From positions 1 through 39,135 of the forward strand of contig JAWQRN010000096.1 in the NCBI GenBank assembly GCA_033557685.1: DNA of 39,135 nucleotides. Direction: 5' to 3'. The stretch is from Sperchopsis tessellata. Its lineage: Eukaryota > Arthropoda > Insecta > Coleoptera > Hydrophilidae. Below the pieces are notes generated by a model. It worked only from the letters and a program-made list of their open reading frames with translations, was not told the DNA's origin and made no database searches. The translations under genes and the position numbers were made by a program. Positions 30,801-39,135 of this stretch are shown here, one piece after another. Each line of letters begins with the position of its first letter. Within the stretch, counting starts at the first letter, position 1.

Positions 30801-33800
30801 ATGTAAAAACATTTTCTTCTGTTTTTTTTCTGTAGAATGCGGATTTTGAGAAAAAATTCAATTTTTGTTTTCTATTTGCTGAAATTAAGTATGTATTATT
30901 TATGAAATAAAGCTATTCTGTGAATAAAGTATTGTCTACATATCTTTCTCCATAAAAATCTGAGGTGATGGAATATAAATGTTGAGCAGTATATGTACAG
31001 TATGGTATGGCTGTATTGCGACATTAACAAAATATTAGCTTTAGATATAATAAAAACATAACAAAGTTAAATTGAATGAAACCATCAATCATCTATAAAT
31101 AGCTAAAATACAATATTTATATTTAGTTGTAGAAAAACATTAATACATTCTAAATACTAAAATTTCCTCTTTTATAGCTGGCGCAGAAACTAGGAAAAGC
31201 TGATGGAGATCGTCTTCTGAAAGATCGAAAATTAGTTTTACTGGTGGACCTTGATCAAACTATTATTCATACGACAAATGACAACATACCTCCTAATATT
31301 AAAGACGTATACCATTTTCAATTGTATGGACCCAATTCGCCTTGGTACCATACAAGATTAAGACCTGGAACATTTGATTTTTTGAAGAATGTTTCACCAA
31401 TGTTTGAACTTCATATATGCACTTTTGGTGCAAGAAACTATGCTCATACGATAACAATGTTTTTAGATAGTGATCAGACATACTTTTCTAATAGAATTTT
31501 ATCTAGGGATGAATGCTTTGATCCTACTAGCAAAAAAGCAAATTTAAAGTAAGTGCTGATGCTTTAGATTTTACTTGATTTATTTCATACTTATTTACTT
31601 TGTAGGGCTCTTTTTCCTTGTGGTGACAATATGGTTTGCATAATAGACGATAGAGAAGATGTATGGTCACATGCATCAAATTTAATACACGTCAAGCCTT
31701 ATCACTTTTTCCAACATACTGGTGATATTAATGCTCCTCCAGGACTAGATAAACAGGAAAATGATGATAAACAAGGTGTAGGTGTAGACTTAACAAGAAT
31801 CAAAGTAAAAACTAAAACAAAATTGAATGGTTCAAACATTGAAAACAAAGATAATCTTGCCAATAATAATGATATAAATACTATTGAAATTGATGATGAA
31901 AATATAATTAGTGAAGATAATACTAATGGTGATAGTAAAATAAGTGATAGCAATAAAGAAAATAAAAATAATGGTGATAATACAGCACCAGAAGCAAAAA
32001 ATATAAACCCTGCAGTTGAAATAACTACTCCTGTTGATGAAAATGCTTCTCCATGTGTTGTGGATACTTTTTCTCCAGTTGAAATCACATCTTCTCTTGA
32101 AAATGTTACACCTTCAATAAAAAGTAGTGATCATTTAGATAACGATACTACTTTAGTAGAAAATACTGCTTCTTTGGCAGAAAATACTGCTTCTTCAGCT
32201 GTAAAAACTGATTCTTTTGTTAATTCTTCAATTTTAAGTGAACACACCTCTCCCATAGATGAGAATGGCTCGATGGCTAATGTAAATTCTCCCATCTCTG
32301 ATGTAAACACATCTCACCCGATAGAAATTAATATAAGTAAAGATGATGATACTAAAGATCAAATGGAGTCCAAAGATGCCAAGAAAGAAAGGAATGAAGT
32401 GATAGATGCAAATGTTAATATTGTTAAAGAAGAAACAGTAAAGGATGATACAGTCCCTGAAACATTAAAATCGGATAATACCACAGCAAATGTTAATGTT
32501 ATTAAAGAAGAAAGTACCATTCCTGAAACATTGCAATCGGATAATACCACAGCAAATGTTAATGTTATTAAAGAAGAAAGTACCATTCCTGAAACATTGC
32601 AATCAGTTAATACCACAGCAAATGTTAATGCTATTAAAAAAGAAGCAATAAATGTTAATACTATTTCTGAATCGTTACAATCGGATATCACTGAAAATAA
32701 AAAGAATAAAGAAGAAGATCTTATAGAAATAGATGACCCTGATGACTACCTCAAGTACTTAGAAGATATCTTAAAACGAATACACCAAACTTTTTATGAA
32801 GAATACGATACATTGGAATCTGGTGAAGTTCCAGACCTAAAACAAGTCATCCCAGCTGTCCGAAGTACTGTTTTAAAAGATACTAAATTAGTTTTTAGTG
32901 GTTTAGTGCCAACGCATATAAAACTTGAACAATCAAAAGCATATTTAGTGGCAAGAAGTTTAGGAGCAGTTGTGACGCAAGATTTGGAAGAAGATTCTAC
33001 ACACCTAGTGGCGGTAAGGCCTGGAACTGCTAAAGTGAATGCTGGAAGAAGAAAAAAGAATTTGAAAATTGTAACACCTGATTGGTTGTGGTCGTGTGCA
33101 GAACGATGGGAGCACATTGAAGAAAAGATATATCCCTTAAATAGTAAAGGTTCAAAAAACAGGCATCCACCTCCACATTGTAGTAGTCCAGAACATGTTC
33201 CAAATTATCCTGTCCATGATGCACCTGCTGCAAGGAAAAGAACTGCTAGTGGACGTTTCATGGACACCATAAATCCATTAATGTCATTCTCCAGTGATGA
33301 TATTGCAGATATGGATAAAGAGGTTAGTGTTTATTTTTATATCTAGTGTATATTTATAGAAAAAATCTAATTTATGTAATCAATTTCTACTCACAAACTA
33401 ACTAGACATTGACAAATTAAATTTATGATTTTGTTAGACTGAGATTACTTGGCAGCTTTAAGGTAGATCTCAGCATTCACTATTTCTCTGGAGACATAAA
33501 AAATTGAATCCCGTGTATTTTAGTTGGTTGAAACCAAGTGCACGTTATAGAACTTTATTTCATCTGTAGTACCAAGCACTAGTGACTGGCTAAAGGGCTT
33601 TCTTGTTCGATGTTATGTGAGCTTACTAGTATATGTATATATGTATGTATTTTTACGGTTTTTCAATATAGCCAATTGCTTTACTGTCATTTTTATATAA
33701 ATAAATAATAGCAAAAGTCCGACTGGTTGTTTGGGTGCATAGATAAATATGCAATGAGCCCATTTCGTATATATGGTTTAAACATACGAAGCTACATACA

Positions 33801-35253
33801 TGCAGACCATATAGATGTAGTAAATGGTATCCATAACTTGTGAATCTAATTATGTCCATTTATTATCTAGAGTTGGCAGAGAGAAATATGTATGAGAAAA
33901 TAATGAAATTAAGAAAACTGATTAAAAGTCGTGTATAAGTGAATGATTGCAGTGAATATTTGTGATGAGGATACTTCAGGAAAAACATATGTTAGCAATA
34001 AATTGCTAACAATGTTGCTAACGCAAATTTACTGGATCTGCAAGTGTGGAAAGGTTTGAAATTAAGAGAAGGATAGAAAGAGTATTTGTTTACTTGTAAT
34101 GCTGAGTATATTATAAATATATAAATAGGGAAATTTGCGTGTACAGTGAGATTTTATGCCTGGCAGATGATGTATAGAACTTGATGTTAGAAAAATATGT
34201 GGAAGAAGCTATATTTTTCACTTGTTGTTAGGGACAAAGTGTATAACTATGTGAATAAGCTACTTTGGAACAATTATAAATGGAATAGAGTCTTGTCTCA
34301 CTTTTTCATTGATAAATGTATCCATGACGTTGGCTGGCTTGGACTGGGATGCAGTAACAGTTGGTGGAAGAAATATGAGTGGTTTAATTTATTCTGATAA
34401 TGCAGTGAAGTGAAAATATTGATGAGCTATAGTTCATGTTAGTTGAGTTGTCTGCAACAAAAAAGTGAACCTTAATGTAAATTTGGATAAATCTCTTAAT
34501 TTTGAGTGAAGATTGAATGTGGAATTACATTAAAAGGTACAGACAAGTGGACTTATTTATATATCTAGACGGTAAGTTCTCAAGAGATGAAGAATTATAT
34601 TGGGAGGTCAGGTTGAATGTGAACCAGATAAATCTCTGTCATAATGAATGTAGCATTATCAACAAACATCTTCCAGTGGAGTTACAGAGCCTGCCTGCAA
34701 ACCATTTAATAAAAACATAGAAGTAAGTGTTTGTATCTTGTGCTTATTATAGTGTTATGAATATTCGCAACATGATTTTCACATTTTTATGTATTATAAA
34801 AAGAATAAAATTACCTACTTATGTATCAAGAGATAAGATAAGCTAAACAATTTGTATTCATTACAGGTTGAAGAAATATTTTTAGATGAAGAGAGCGATA
34901 GTGAAGAAGAATCTGCAAAAGCCCAAAAGAAGATATTAAAGAAAGCTAAAATAGATGAAGAGGATGATAGTTCGAGCAGTTCTGAAGATTCAATGACTGG
35001 AGAGTTCCCTAGAGGTTTTAAGAGGCTTCGTGAAAAAAGTGCTCAAAGACAATTAGAAGAAGATTTACAAGAAAGTTCTTTAGATGAGTTCCCAAGCACA
35101 AAGTTTAGAAGAGGTGAACAGTTAGATAGTGACTTAGATATAGGGCAAGAATCTAACAGTGAAGGTAGTGCAGAAGCTCCAGATGAAGTGGATGACGGTG
35201 ATTGGAACATGATGGGGGCCCAGTTAGAACGGGAGTTTTTATCCAATAACTAA
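21819..35253 (+). CDS. Fcp1: RNA polymerase II CTD phosphatase FCP1 (CTDP1 orthologue), five coding exons, 948 aa
   Basis: Exons 21819-22036, 22110-22263, 31178-31548, 31606-33322 and 34867-35253 join in phase to 2847 nt without a stop. FCP1 dephosphorylates Ser of the RNA polymerase II CTD and recycles the polymerase in the nucleus. Seen: an N-terminal biotinyl/lipoyl-like fold (1-75), HPTIMKDMCAECGTDLRK (about 84-101), phosphatase signature VDLDQT at 147-152 with DDREDVW at 262-268 closing the FCP1-homology domain, an Asn/Thr/Glu-rich linker (about 280-640) with a tandem repeat, a BRCT domain (about 668-760, GLVPTH...VTPDWLWSC), and an acidic C terminus ending DDGDWNMMGAQLEREFL, the TFIIF-binding type tail. 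The start is ATG at 21819 (caagatgg, good Kozak); upstream in-frame sequence has no ATG. Intron 2 is 8.9 kb. Length fits insect (about 880) and human (961) proteins. Confidence 0.97.
22264..23245 (+). other. Start of Fcp1 intron 2, nothing recognised
   Basis: Follows the donor gtgagt at 22264. The stretch 22440-22760 is GC-richer and contains no readable domain on either strand. No terminal repeats were identified. Confidence 0.4.
23246..23405 (+). repeat. Dispersed repeat, copy A (second copy at 29552-29712)
   Basis: Shares gatatactact.tttg, a gctgttgttatatg.taa block against gtctgtcgttacatggtaa, then tg.tatgatgctact.aggg and tgctaa.atga, and finishes tatcctaaataatat followed by atttacaaattctt in both copies. 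Both lie in Fcp1 intron 2 in the same orientation. The parent element is not identified. Confidence 0.65.
23468..23557. repeat. Imperfect inverted repeat (hairpin) next to the Harbinger element
   Basis: aataaattaggaaata (23475-23490) is the exact reverse complement of tatttcctaatttatt (23530-23545). The arms extend outward imperfectly (tgaaaat against attttca). The loop is about 39 bases. It may be a small foldback element or a palindromic scar just outside the PIF/Harbinger copy. Confidence 0.6.
23830..24944 (+). pseudogene. PIF/Harbinger transposase (DDE_Tnp_4 type), inactivated
   Basis: Blocks in order: MQEMHLQDTEMFFNYTRMN, VGISIPAGARLAATLR, then FLASGDSLQTIAFKY, FANCVGAIVGKHFTIKAP, SAYFNYKKYFSIVQFAACDA, YMFTYVDI, after a gap LPDTDTIFPCFFVGDKAFSL, RLSRARRCIENAFGVL with the catalytic Glu, and an uninterrupted C terminus from 24657 to 24944 ending QYVNSVGSVPWQIDYIRKML. 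The first catalytic Asp of the usual GAIDGKH is Val, so the enzyme would be dead even without the other damage: a stop after the KY block, frame changes, a TGA near 24357 and a TAA near 24610. A possible small intron lies near 23990-24045 (gtaaga ... ttttcag). Confidence 0.88.
25013..25440 (-). pseudogene. PIF/Harbinger partner ORF (Myb/MADF-like protein), C-terminal part
   Basis: The minus strand is open from about 25264 to a stop at 25013-25015 and reads SQSNSDLGDLLNRLASAAEN, then FGQLVGASLREIKESVRDDC and EINKILHKYKKCN, a pattern typical of the C-terminal, helix-forming part of Harbinger Myb/MADF partner proteins. Upstream (to 25440) an acidic stretch SDSEEITLLVEDDTASI and SSEDEDENKENDGGIVAG is readable after frame changes. 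The DNA-binding domain is missing. The partner normally brings the transposase to the nucleus and the element ends; this copy cannot. Confidence 0.65.
25451..26970 (+). other. Fcp1 intron 2, AT-rich, nothing recognised
   Basis: A short (CA)n run lies at 25646-25659. Otherwise very AT-rich with many stops in all frames. No terminal repeats or RNA genes were identified. Confidence 0.45.
26971..27660. mobile_element. Tigger/pogo-type non-autonomous element (MITE), 690 bp
   Basis: Left end cagtgtaccctcgattttcc and right end, reversed, cagtgcatcctcaatttccg form an inverted repeat of about 24 bp. TA flanks both ends (26969-26970 and 27661-27662). Subterminal ggatttgacggacaatcgga near 27589-27608 is typical of pogo/Tigger termini. 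The interior is AT-rich and non-coding, so it depends on a transposase made elsewhere. It lies in Fcp1 intron 2. Confidence 0.88.
27661..28040 (+). other. Fcp1 intron 2, nothing recognised
   Basis: AT-rich interval after the MITE, with a GC-richer island at 27790-27880 that has no readable protein. Confidence 0.4.
28045..28152 (-). other. Coding-like minus-strand segment with splice-acceptor context, unassigned
   Basis: The minus strand reads SILEDSSRMWTGTIDYANHD and then KSLSAQILPSEGHNS before a TAA (28045-28047). It is preceded by a pyrimidine-rich run ending ttcctgttttgatcttaag, a fair acceptor. Composition is richer in GC than the flanks. It could be the last coding exon of a gene nested antisense in Fcp1 intron 2, or transposon debris. 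I do not recognise the family. Confidence 0.25.
28153..29328 (+). other. Fcp1 intron 2, nothing recognised
   Basis: AT-rich. A 68-codon open frame on the minus strand (28915-29121) is Lys/Ile-rich with no domain and is treated as chance. Confidence 0.4.
29329..29463 (-). other. Second coding-like minus-strand segment, unassigned
   Basis: The minus strand reads DIHKISHLNKEQIEIRVPID and then QEHEEIERRLSTGPTKYMLQ before PASE and a TAG (29329-29331). The charged heptad-like pattern and GC content differ from the surrounding intron. An AG (cataag) lies just upstream but without a clear pyrimidine tract. The family is not recognised; it could be a terminal exon of an antisense nested gene or a relic. 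Confidence 0.25.
29552..29712 (+). repeat. Dispersed repeat, copy B (first copy at 23246-23405)
   Basis: Direct-orientation relative of copy A, sharing both ends and the central tgatgctact.agggtgcta block. The right end is again followed by atttacaaattctt. It lies 6.3 kb downstream of copy A in the same intron. Confidence 0.65.
29725..29830 (+). repeat. Possible LINE 3' UTR scrap
   Basis: ctaatctctttcggggtagg then cagtacaggcaataag, cttctccattcctccctatc and ctggctaacttcttt resembles the 3' UTR of RTE-like LINEs in insects (a ggggtaggca core and a tcctggc.aacttctt block). No tail or ORF is attached, so the call rests on resemblance alone. Confidence 0.3.
30006..30790 (+). pseudogene. Tc1-like transposase relic
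   Basis: Blocks in order on the plus strand: QDRFMQQIVNRNPMIIVKAT (second HTH region), NVHKTTRHWLNVLF followed by RGFGLRFDN with the DES of the first catalytic block lost, YQEVLPFQGGTTMF, then LFMDDFATSHRNRAV with catalytic Asp 2, CLDLNLIEHV for the usual SPDLNPIEHVWD with the Glu kept, and EWYAISQ.QIINLIEST near the C terminus. This is the Tc1 DD34E order. At least four stops and several frame changes are present. Terminal repeats were not found. It lies in Fcp1 intron 2. Confidence 0.82.
30791..31177 (+). other. End of Fcp1 intron 2
   Basis: AT-rich sequence to the acceptor ttttatag at 31170-31177. The segment to about 31010 may hold the 3' flank of the Tc1 relic (gttgagcagtatatgtacag near 30980) but its mate was not found. 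Confidence 0.35.
32477..32662 (+). repeat. 66-bp coding minisatellite in Fcp1 linker, about 2.8 units
   Basis: Units begin aataccacagcaaatgttaa at 32477, 32543 and 32609. The first two are almost identical over 66 bp (22 codons), encoding NTTANVNVIKEES followed by TIPETLQSD; the third diverges after about 30 bp. The repeat keeps the frame and lies in the disordered linker between phosphatase and BRCT domains (residues about 539-600). The near identity at synonymous sites points to recent expansion. Confidence 0.9.
33323..34139 (+). other. First part of Fcp1 intron 4
   Basis: From donor gttagt at 33323. Contains a short TATG-type simple sequence near 33630-33650. No protein-coding relic was recognised before 34140. 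Confidence 0.4.
34140..34725 (+). pseudogene. LINE reverse transcriptase relic in Fcp1 intron 4
   Basis: Plus-strand frames show a worn LADDV (for FADD) near 34160, then after a low-quality stretch RYRQVDLFIYLDGKFSRDEE, for the usual QV..FKYLG..F..DG block, and WEVRLNVNQINLCHNE with NKHLPVEL downstream. This order (catalytic Asp pair, KYLG, arginine-rich RVNAGN-like block, KHLS) is the C-terminal half of an RTE/L1-like reverse transcriptase. The copy is strongly decayed and both ends are unclear. Confidence 0.55.
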
Positions 35254-35480
35254 ATATCACACCTCCACTTGTGTTTTGCTCACTTGTAAATTTTAACTGT
35301 AGTTTGTAATTAAAAAAGTTCTGGTGATTTTAACAAATTAATGACTGTAATTGGTAAGATCTCGCTAACTGAACTTTATTGTTGAAATTGGAGTTTAAAA
35401 TAATTAAAACAAGTTGTTGATATTATTTAAGTGAAAAGTGTTCAGTTCAATAAAAATATTTTATGACATAAGCAGGACTA
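35254..35480 (+). other. Fcp1 3' UTR with polyadenylation signal
   Basis: After the Fcp1 stop at 35251-35253, AATAAA occurs at 35449-35454, about 195 bp downstream, followed by a T-rich stretch. This is the likely 3' end of the transcript. Confidence 0.6.
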
Positions 35481-36730
35481 TGATATATTTGTTGAATTTT
35501 TAAAGAGCGCCACTGTAGGTAATAGTGTTAATTACTTCAATGACAGTATTATTTTTCTAGTTTATTTCTGTGATTTGTTGAAATTGTAGGAATAAATGTT
35601 AATGTTTCCCTACTTTTTGGTCTAGTTAAAATTAATTTTGTACAAACTGTAAGTCACAAAAATGTAGAAAAAATTGAAGTAAAATGTTCATGTTGGCAGT
35701 GGATTTTTATACCTTTTTTATTAACTGTTAAATAACTGGAAAATGGTAAGTAATGTTTGATATCCATACCGAAAACAGAATTTTAAAATAAATAATCTGC
35801 TTTACTTGGCATAAAAGAATCATACTATGCTGAGCAAAAAATACTTAAAATATTACATCCAGTAGTTTAAAACAAGTTTAGTAGGTGGTTAGATAACTAA
35901 AACTACACGCCCTTGTTGGAGAACATAAAAATGAATATCTTTGTTGAAAAAATTTAAATTGTGCAGCATATAAACATGGTCACCAGTATAGAATAAGTTT
36001 GGTATAACATATTACTGATCACCAGATTTGATGGTATTTTGAAGAAGTACAGCCTTAATACAATAAATTTGTTCAGAAGAACAAAGATGAGTAGTGTATT
36101 GCACGCTTGCAAGGCTGAATTGCAATAAGGGTACAGTTGCGCTGATGGTGTGGTAGTGAAATTCTGTATGCAATATGCTATAAACATCTAACAACCTGAC
36201 TTCGAGTCTGATTATAACTATTACTATGTGAACTCTGCACTTAATATAGGGAAGTACTTTGCGAGCAGATAGAATGGGGAGCAGCTGTAAAAGAGATCAA
36301 ATTAATGTAAGCAATAGTTCTGCGTCAGTCATACAAGTTGGGCATCGGATTTGACAAGTTGCCATTGATTTATTATATATTTTTGTTGTGTCTGTTCAAG
36401 GAGCTGTGAATAGATGGTATGTTTTTTAAATATTTGTGTTGAATAGTTAAAACGTGAGGATTTATTTTAATAGTTTGAGTATAAATAAGAGTTCTTAAGT
36501 ATCTTTTGATGAGTTTGATGCAAAATTTGTTTTTTTATGTATAAAAGTTTTATTTAATTGATTAAGTTAATTATATGAGAAGAGTGAAGAAAATTGATTT
36601 TGTGCATGCATTTGTAACGAGCAGTTTATAATGAAATCCTTTGAGATAGATTTAAAAATGTTAAGTTGAGTAAAAATGTAACTTTCGTCACCAAATTACC
36701 ACCGACATGATGAAAGCATACTGGCGCAGG
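35481..36730 (+). other. Intergenic DNA after Fcp1, nothing recognised
   Basis: AT-rich. Overlapping 60- to 77-codon open frames on the minus strand (35954-36194) have no recognisable domain. No terminal repeats were seen. Confidence 0.45.
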
Positions 36731-36734
36731 ATTA

Positions 36735-36890
36735 ATGGAGGATGTTTACTGCCAGTGATGTGTAGTCAGCTTGTATTGCCTTTTACAGCATCCTTTACTT
36801 TACCTTATGTTATATGATTATTCCAATTTAGCTTATTGTCAATTCCAAGGCCTAGATATTTTACGGATGTTCTTCGCTACATTTAAATAA
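36735..36890 (-). pseudogene. LINE reverse transcriptase scrap
   Basis: The minus strand reads SVKYLGLGIDNKLNWNNHI near 36880-36820, the post-catalytic KYLG..ID..L.W..HI block of Jockey/CR1-type LINEs, followed after a frame change by a possible LRQYAF. Only this fragment is readable. Confidence 0.6.
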
Positions 36891-37380
36891 AAGATATTTT
36901 GGCAAAAATTTAATTAAATAAAAATAATGACAACTCGTTACAATCCTTCCTAAGTTATTACATAAGGAATAATCATGACATCATTCTTCTTAGAATATTT
37001 TTAAAAAATTCGATTCAAAATTTAAATATGGGACCATTTTTTAAACAAAAAAATTACCAATAAAAACATGTTATAGAACCGTTAATACAAATAAAATCTA
37101 AAATATGAGTTGTAAAAAATTAATTGCAATAACTTTGTCAGCATTTAAAAAATTTAAAACAAAATTACCTACAATTATAAATTAGTACGAGATATGAGCA
37201 ACCCTCTATAAAATATATTATTTACATTATATCCCTCTAAATTATTTCTAAATTGTTGACTGTTCTGGCTCAACCCCAGGTAAATGTAGTTCTATTCGCA
37301 GTTCATTTAAGCTTTGTTCTATCTTTATACAGTTCATTTAAGCTTTGTTCTTTATTTATACAATTGATAAATTTCCACAA
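36891..37380 (+). other. Intergenic interval, nothing recognised
   Basis: AT-rich. A short direct duplication, ttcatttaagctttgttct, occurs at 37301-37319 and again at 37333-37351. Confidence 0.45.
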
Positions 37381-37389
37381 GTTCGGGAT

Positions 37390-38356
37390 GCATAGCCACG
37401 ACCTTCCACAGAATTATTAGTTTTAGGCAAACCCTCTAAAACTGGTTGATGTATGTTTCACAATTTCTGTAGATGTTGTGGTGGCTGATGCTGTCTTCTG
37501 AGTGGTTGCCCAATCCGCTTGTCTTTAAAATAGTCAACAATGCCTTCAGCTTCAGGTGGAAATACTTCACTGTCACACAAGGTTTTAAAAACATCAACTA
37601 CTTTGTTCACTGGCATGAAAGCAATTGCATATAACATTTTCTTTTAAATGTAAATTCTTCAACAGTTTCGTAGCTTTTTTTAAACCCTGGAGCTGAATTG
37701 CCCAAAAAATGCATTAGGTGAACTAAAAAACACTTGCTCTTTCTCAAGTTTGGAAATGCACTGTTCGGAACATTAACTAATGCTTTTTCAAAATCATTAG
37801 TAATTGTCAGTGGCGATAATGATGTCTCTAAAGTTTTAGTTGTTGAAACAGCTGATTGTTTGTTCGCTCTAATTTATTCGGTAGAAGTGCTTACACTAGA
37901 GGCATTGATAAATTTTGTTTGAGCCTGTGTATGGTAAATAATTGTTGAAATAACAACAGCACAGTTTTAACACGCAACTGTAGATTTCTTGTAGTAAAAA
38001 TCTTTATGCACTTTGTTGTGCATTCTTCCAAGAAGATAATTTCACTTCTACTATTTGGAAATGTTATTGCTTAATGTTTTGAATGCTACAACATATGGAA
38101 GTTTAGGAGCTGCCACTTCACTACACTTACACGAAATGGTAGATATGAATTTGCTCATAAACTTTAGTCAGGAATATGATTGTTCTTTTATTACTCTCAT
38201 CACTGACTGTGGTTACTTCTTTATCAAAGAAGACACACTTCCAATAAATTTTTCGACCACTTTGTACATTTTTATAAAAAAAAAGTGCCCGTCAAACAGC
38301 AACTTCTGCTTGCCTTTATCAGACTGTATGATTTCAGCAGCCATTTTTTCTGAGAC
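37390..38356 (-). pseudogene. MULE-type transposase relic with FLYWCH zinc-finger region
   Basis: Minus strand from 38356 down: IIQSDKGKQKLLFDGHFFF, then MYKVVEKFIGSVSSLIKK, a worn FLYWCH finger as found at the N terminus of animal MULE-like proteins. After a frame change comes the transposase part: TNDFEKALVNVPNSAFPNL, KCFLVHLMHFLGNSAPGFK, YETVEEFTFKRKCYMQLL, and in a shifted frame a VNKVVDVFK.LCDSEVFPPE-like block, ending IGQPLRRQ-like sequence near 37470. The D..A....FP...C.FHL order is the MULE DDE region. Multiple frameshifts and stops make it inactive. Confidence 0.75.
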
Positions 38357-38579
38357 TTAAACAACGGTGATTGAATTTTGAATGAGCAGTGATGATGACG
38401 TCATAATAATAAAAACACGATGTCCATTGCAATTTCAGCATATTCCTATCTTTTTCGATGTATATTTGATGTCTGTATTTAATATTGCTTTGCTCTTAAA
38501 ATGAAAAAAGTCTTACAGACAATAGTCCATTTATGGTATCTTTAAATAGCACTGGTATTATTATCTATATTTAACATTT

Positions 38580-38762
38580 TTAAGTATTGTTTATAAAACC
38601 ATAAATACCTACAATTAACATTCTTACACCAAACGCTCCAGTCATAACGCAGTGTAAAGTGGCAGAGTTTATATAAATCGGCCGAAAGCTCATCCAAAAC
38701 CTCGTTATTCTCAGAACGAAAAGCACAAAAGTCTGATAAATCTCGAAATTCATCTTCTCCAT
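38580..38762 (-). other. Open minus-strand segment, unassigned
   Basis: In one minus frame the segment near 38640-38760 reads DEFRDLSDFCAFRSENNEVL then DELSADLYKLCHFTLRYDW without a stop. The composition is less AT-rich than the flanks. It may be transposon debris associated with the MULE relic. The family is not recognised. Confidence 0.2.
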
Positions 38763-38889
38763 ATATATATAAATATATTTTTTTTGTTTAAATATAATGA
38801 CGTTTATTAAATATTTCTTTTTTACTTTATGATAACGTCAGTTATTCTTTTTTAAAAAAGTTATATATTTTGTATATTGTATTATATTA

Positions 38890-39135
38890 TTTAATATAAA
38901 ACCTGCTTTTAGTACAACAAATAAAAATAATATGTTATATACAAAATTAAAATCAAAAATAAAAAAATTAGATAAAAATAATGTTTGTTTAAAATGCTGT
39001 GATTGCACAAACGTTTATATTGGACAAACAAACTCAAAATTAGAAATAAGAATTCTTGGCCATAAATCAGACAATCGTATAAAACCTAATAATACAGCAC
39101 TAGCACAACATATTTATAAATTAAAACATAAAGTA
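38890..39135 (+). pseudogene. Penelope-like element GIY-YIG endonuclease, cut by the window edge
   Basis: Open from before 38890 to the last base. It reads KPAFSTTNKNNMLYTKLKSK, then a Lys-rich linker, NVCLKCCDCTNVYIGQTNSK, LEIRILGHKSDNRIKPNNTA and LAQHIYKLKHK. This is the Cys-containing finger plus YIGQT endonuclease start and the TALAQH block of Penelope-like elements. The catalytic YIGQT is intact and no stop occurs in about 80 codons. This is the best preserved of the three Penelope-like pieces here and may continue as an ORF outside the window. The reverse transcriptase should lie upstream but is not present, so the copy is 5'-truncated. Confidence 0.8.

Noticed and set aside
31702..33233. 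Several minus-strand open frames of 67-128 codons
   Set aside because: Shadows of Fcp1 exon 4, which is A-rich and leaves few stops on the opposite strand.
1..39135. CRISPR arrays, bacterial operons, endogenous viral genes
   Set aside because: No regularly spaced short repeats, no ribosome-binding or operon layout, and no capsid, envelope or viral polymerase motifs were seen. All reverse transcriptases are LINE type.

Overview
The window is animal nuclear DNA, most likely from an insect: AT-rich, with spliced genes, GT-AG introns and dense old transposons of insect-typical families. The order of insect cannot be settled from the sequence. Two host genes are complete, both on the + strand. 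Rab2 (1588-7277, four coding exons, 213 residues) is a Golgi/late-endosomal small GTPase. Fcp1/CTDP1 (21819-35253, five coding exons, 948 residues) is the RNA polymerase II CTD phosphatase. Both conceptual proteins keep every key motif and have no internal stops, so these are the genes under selection here. They are unrelated in function and simply neighbours.

Everything else recognisable is mobile DNA in decay. 1-1125: a tRNA-derived SINE-like repeat split by a 788-bp mariner-type element. 2200-7178 (Rab2 introns): a Penelope-like GIY-YIG fragment, a mariner end and a second mariner-type transposase relic. 7980-10031: a 205-bp direct repeat, a hAT relic, a Penelope-like endonuclease fragment and a LINE 3' end with a TATC tail. 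10972-16625: three LINE relics, a SINE inserted in one of them, and a hammerhead-bearing tandem repeat. 16811-18058: a nearly full-length mariner with TA duplication. 19000-20340: an RTE-like reverse transcriptase relic. Inside the 8.9-kb second Fcp1 intron: a PIF/Harbinger transposon with its divergent partner ORF, a Tigger/pogo-type MITE, a Tc1 relic and a dispersed repeat. After Fcp1: a LINE scrap, a FLYWCH/MULE transposase relic and another Penelope-like endonuclease that runs off the right edge.

The most interesting structure is at 13615-14205. Two direct copies of a repeat each encode, on the minus strand, a fold matching a type I hammerhead ribozyme. The predicted cut sites are exactly 350 nt apart, so a minus-strand transcript could in principle release a 350-nt monomer. 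Each copy carries a different defect, and the two together imply a perfect consensus. A second hammerhead-like motif lies at 15436-15475 (minus) and a worn one near 20763 (plus). Both have the arrangement seen downstream of Penelope-like elements, which fits the three Penelope-like endonuclease fragments in the window.

All calls come from reading translations and base pairing by eye. No database search was run, so transposon family names below superfamily level are provisional.
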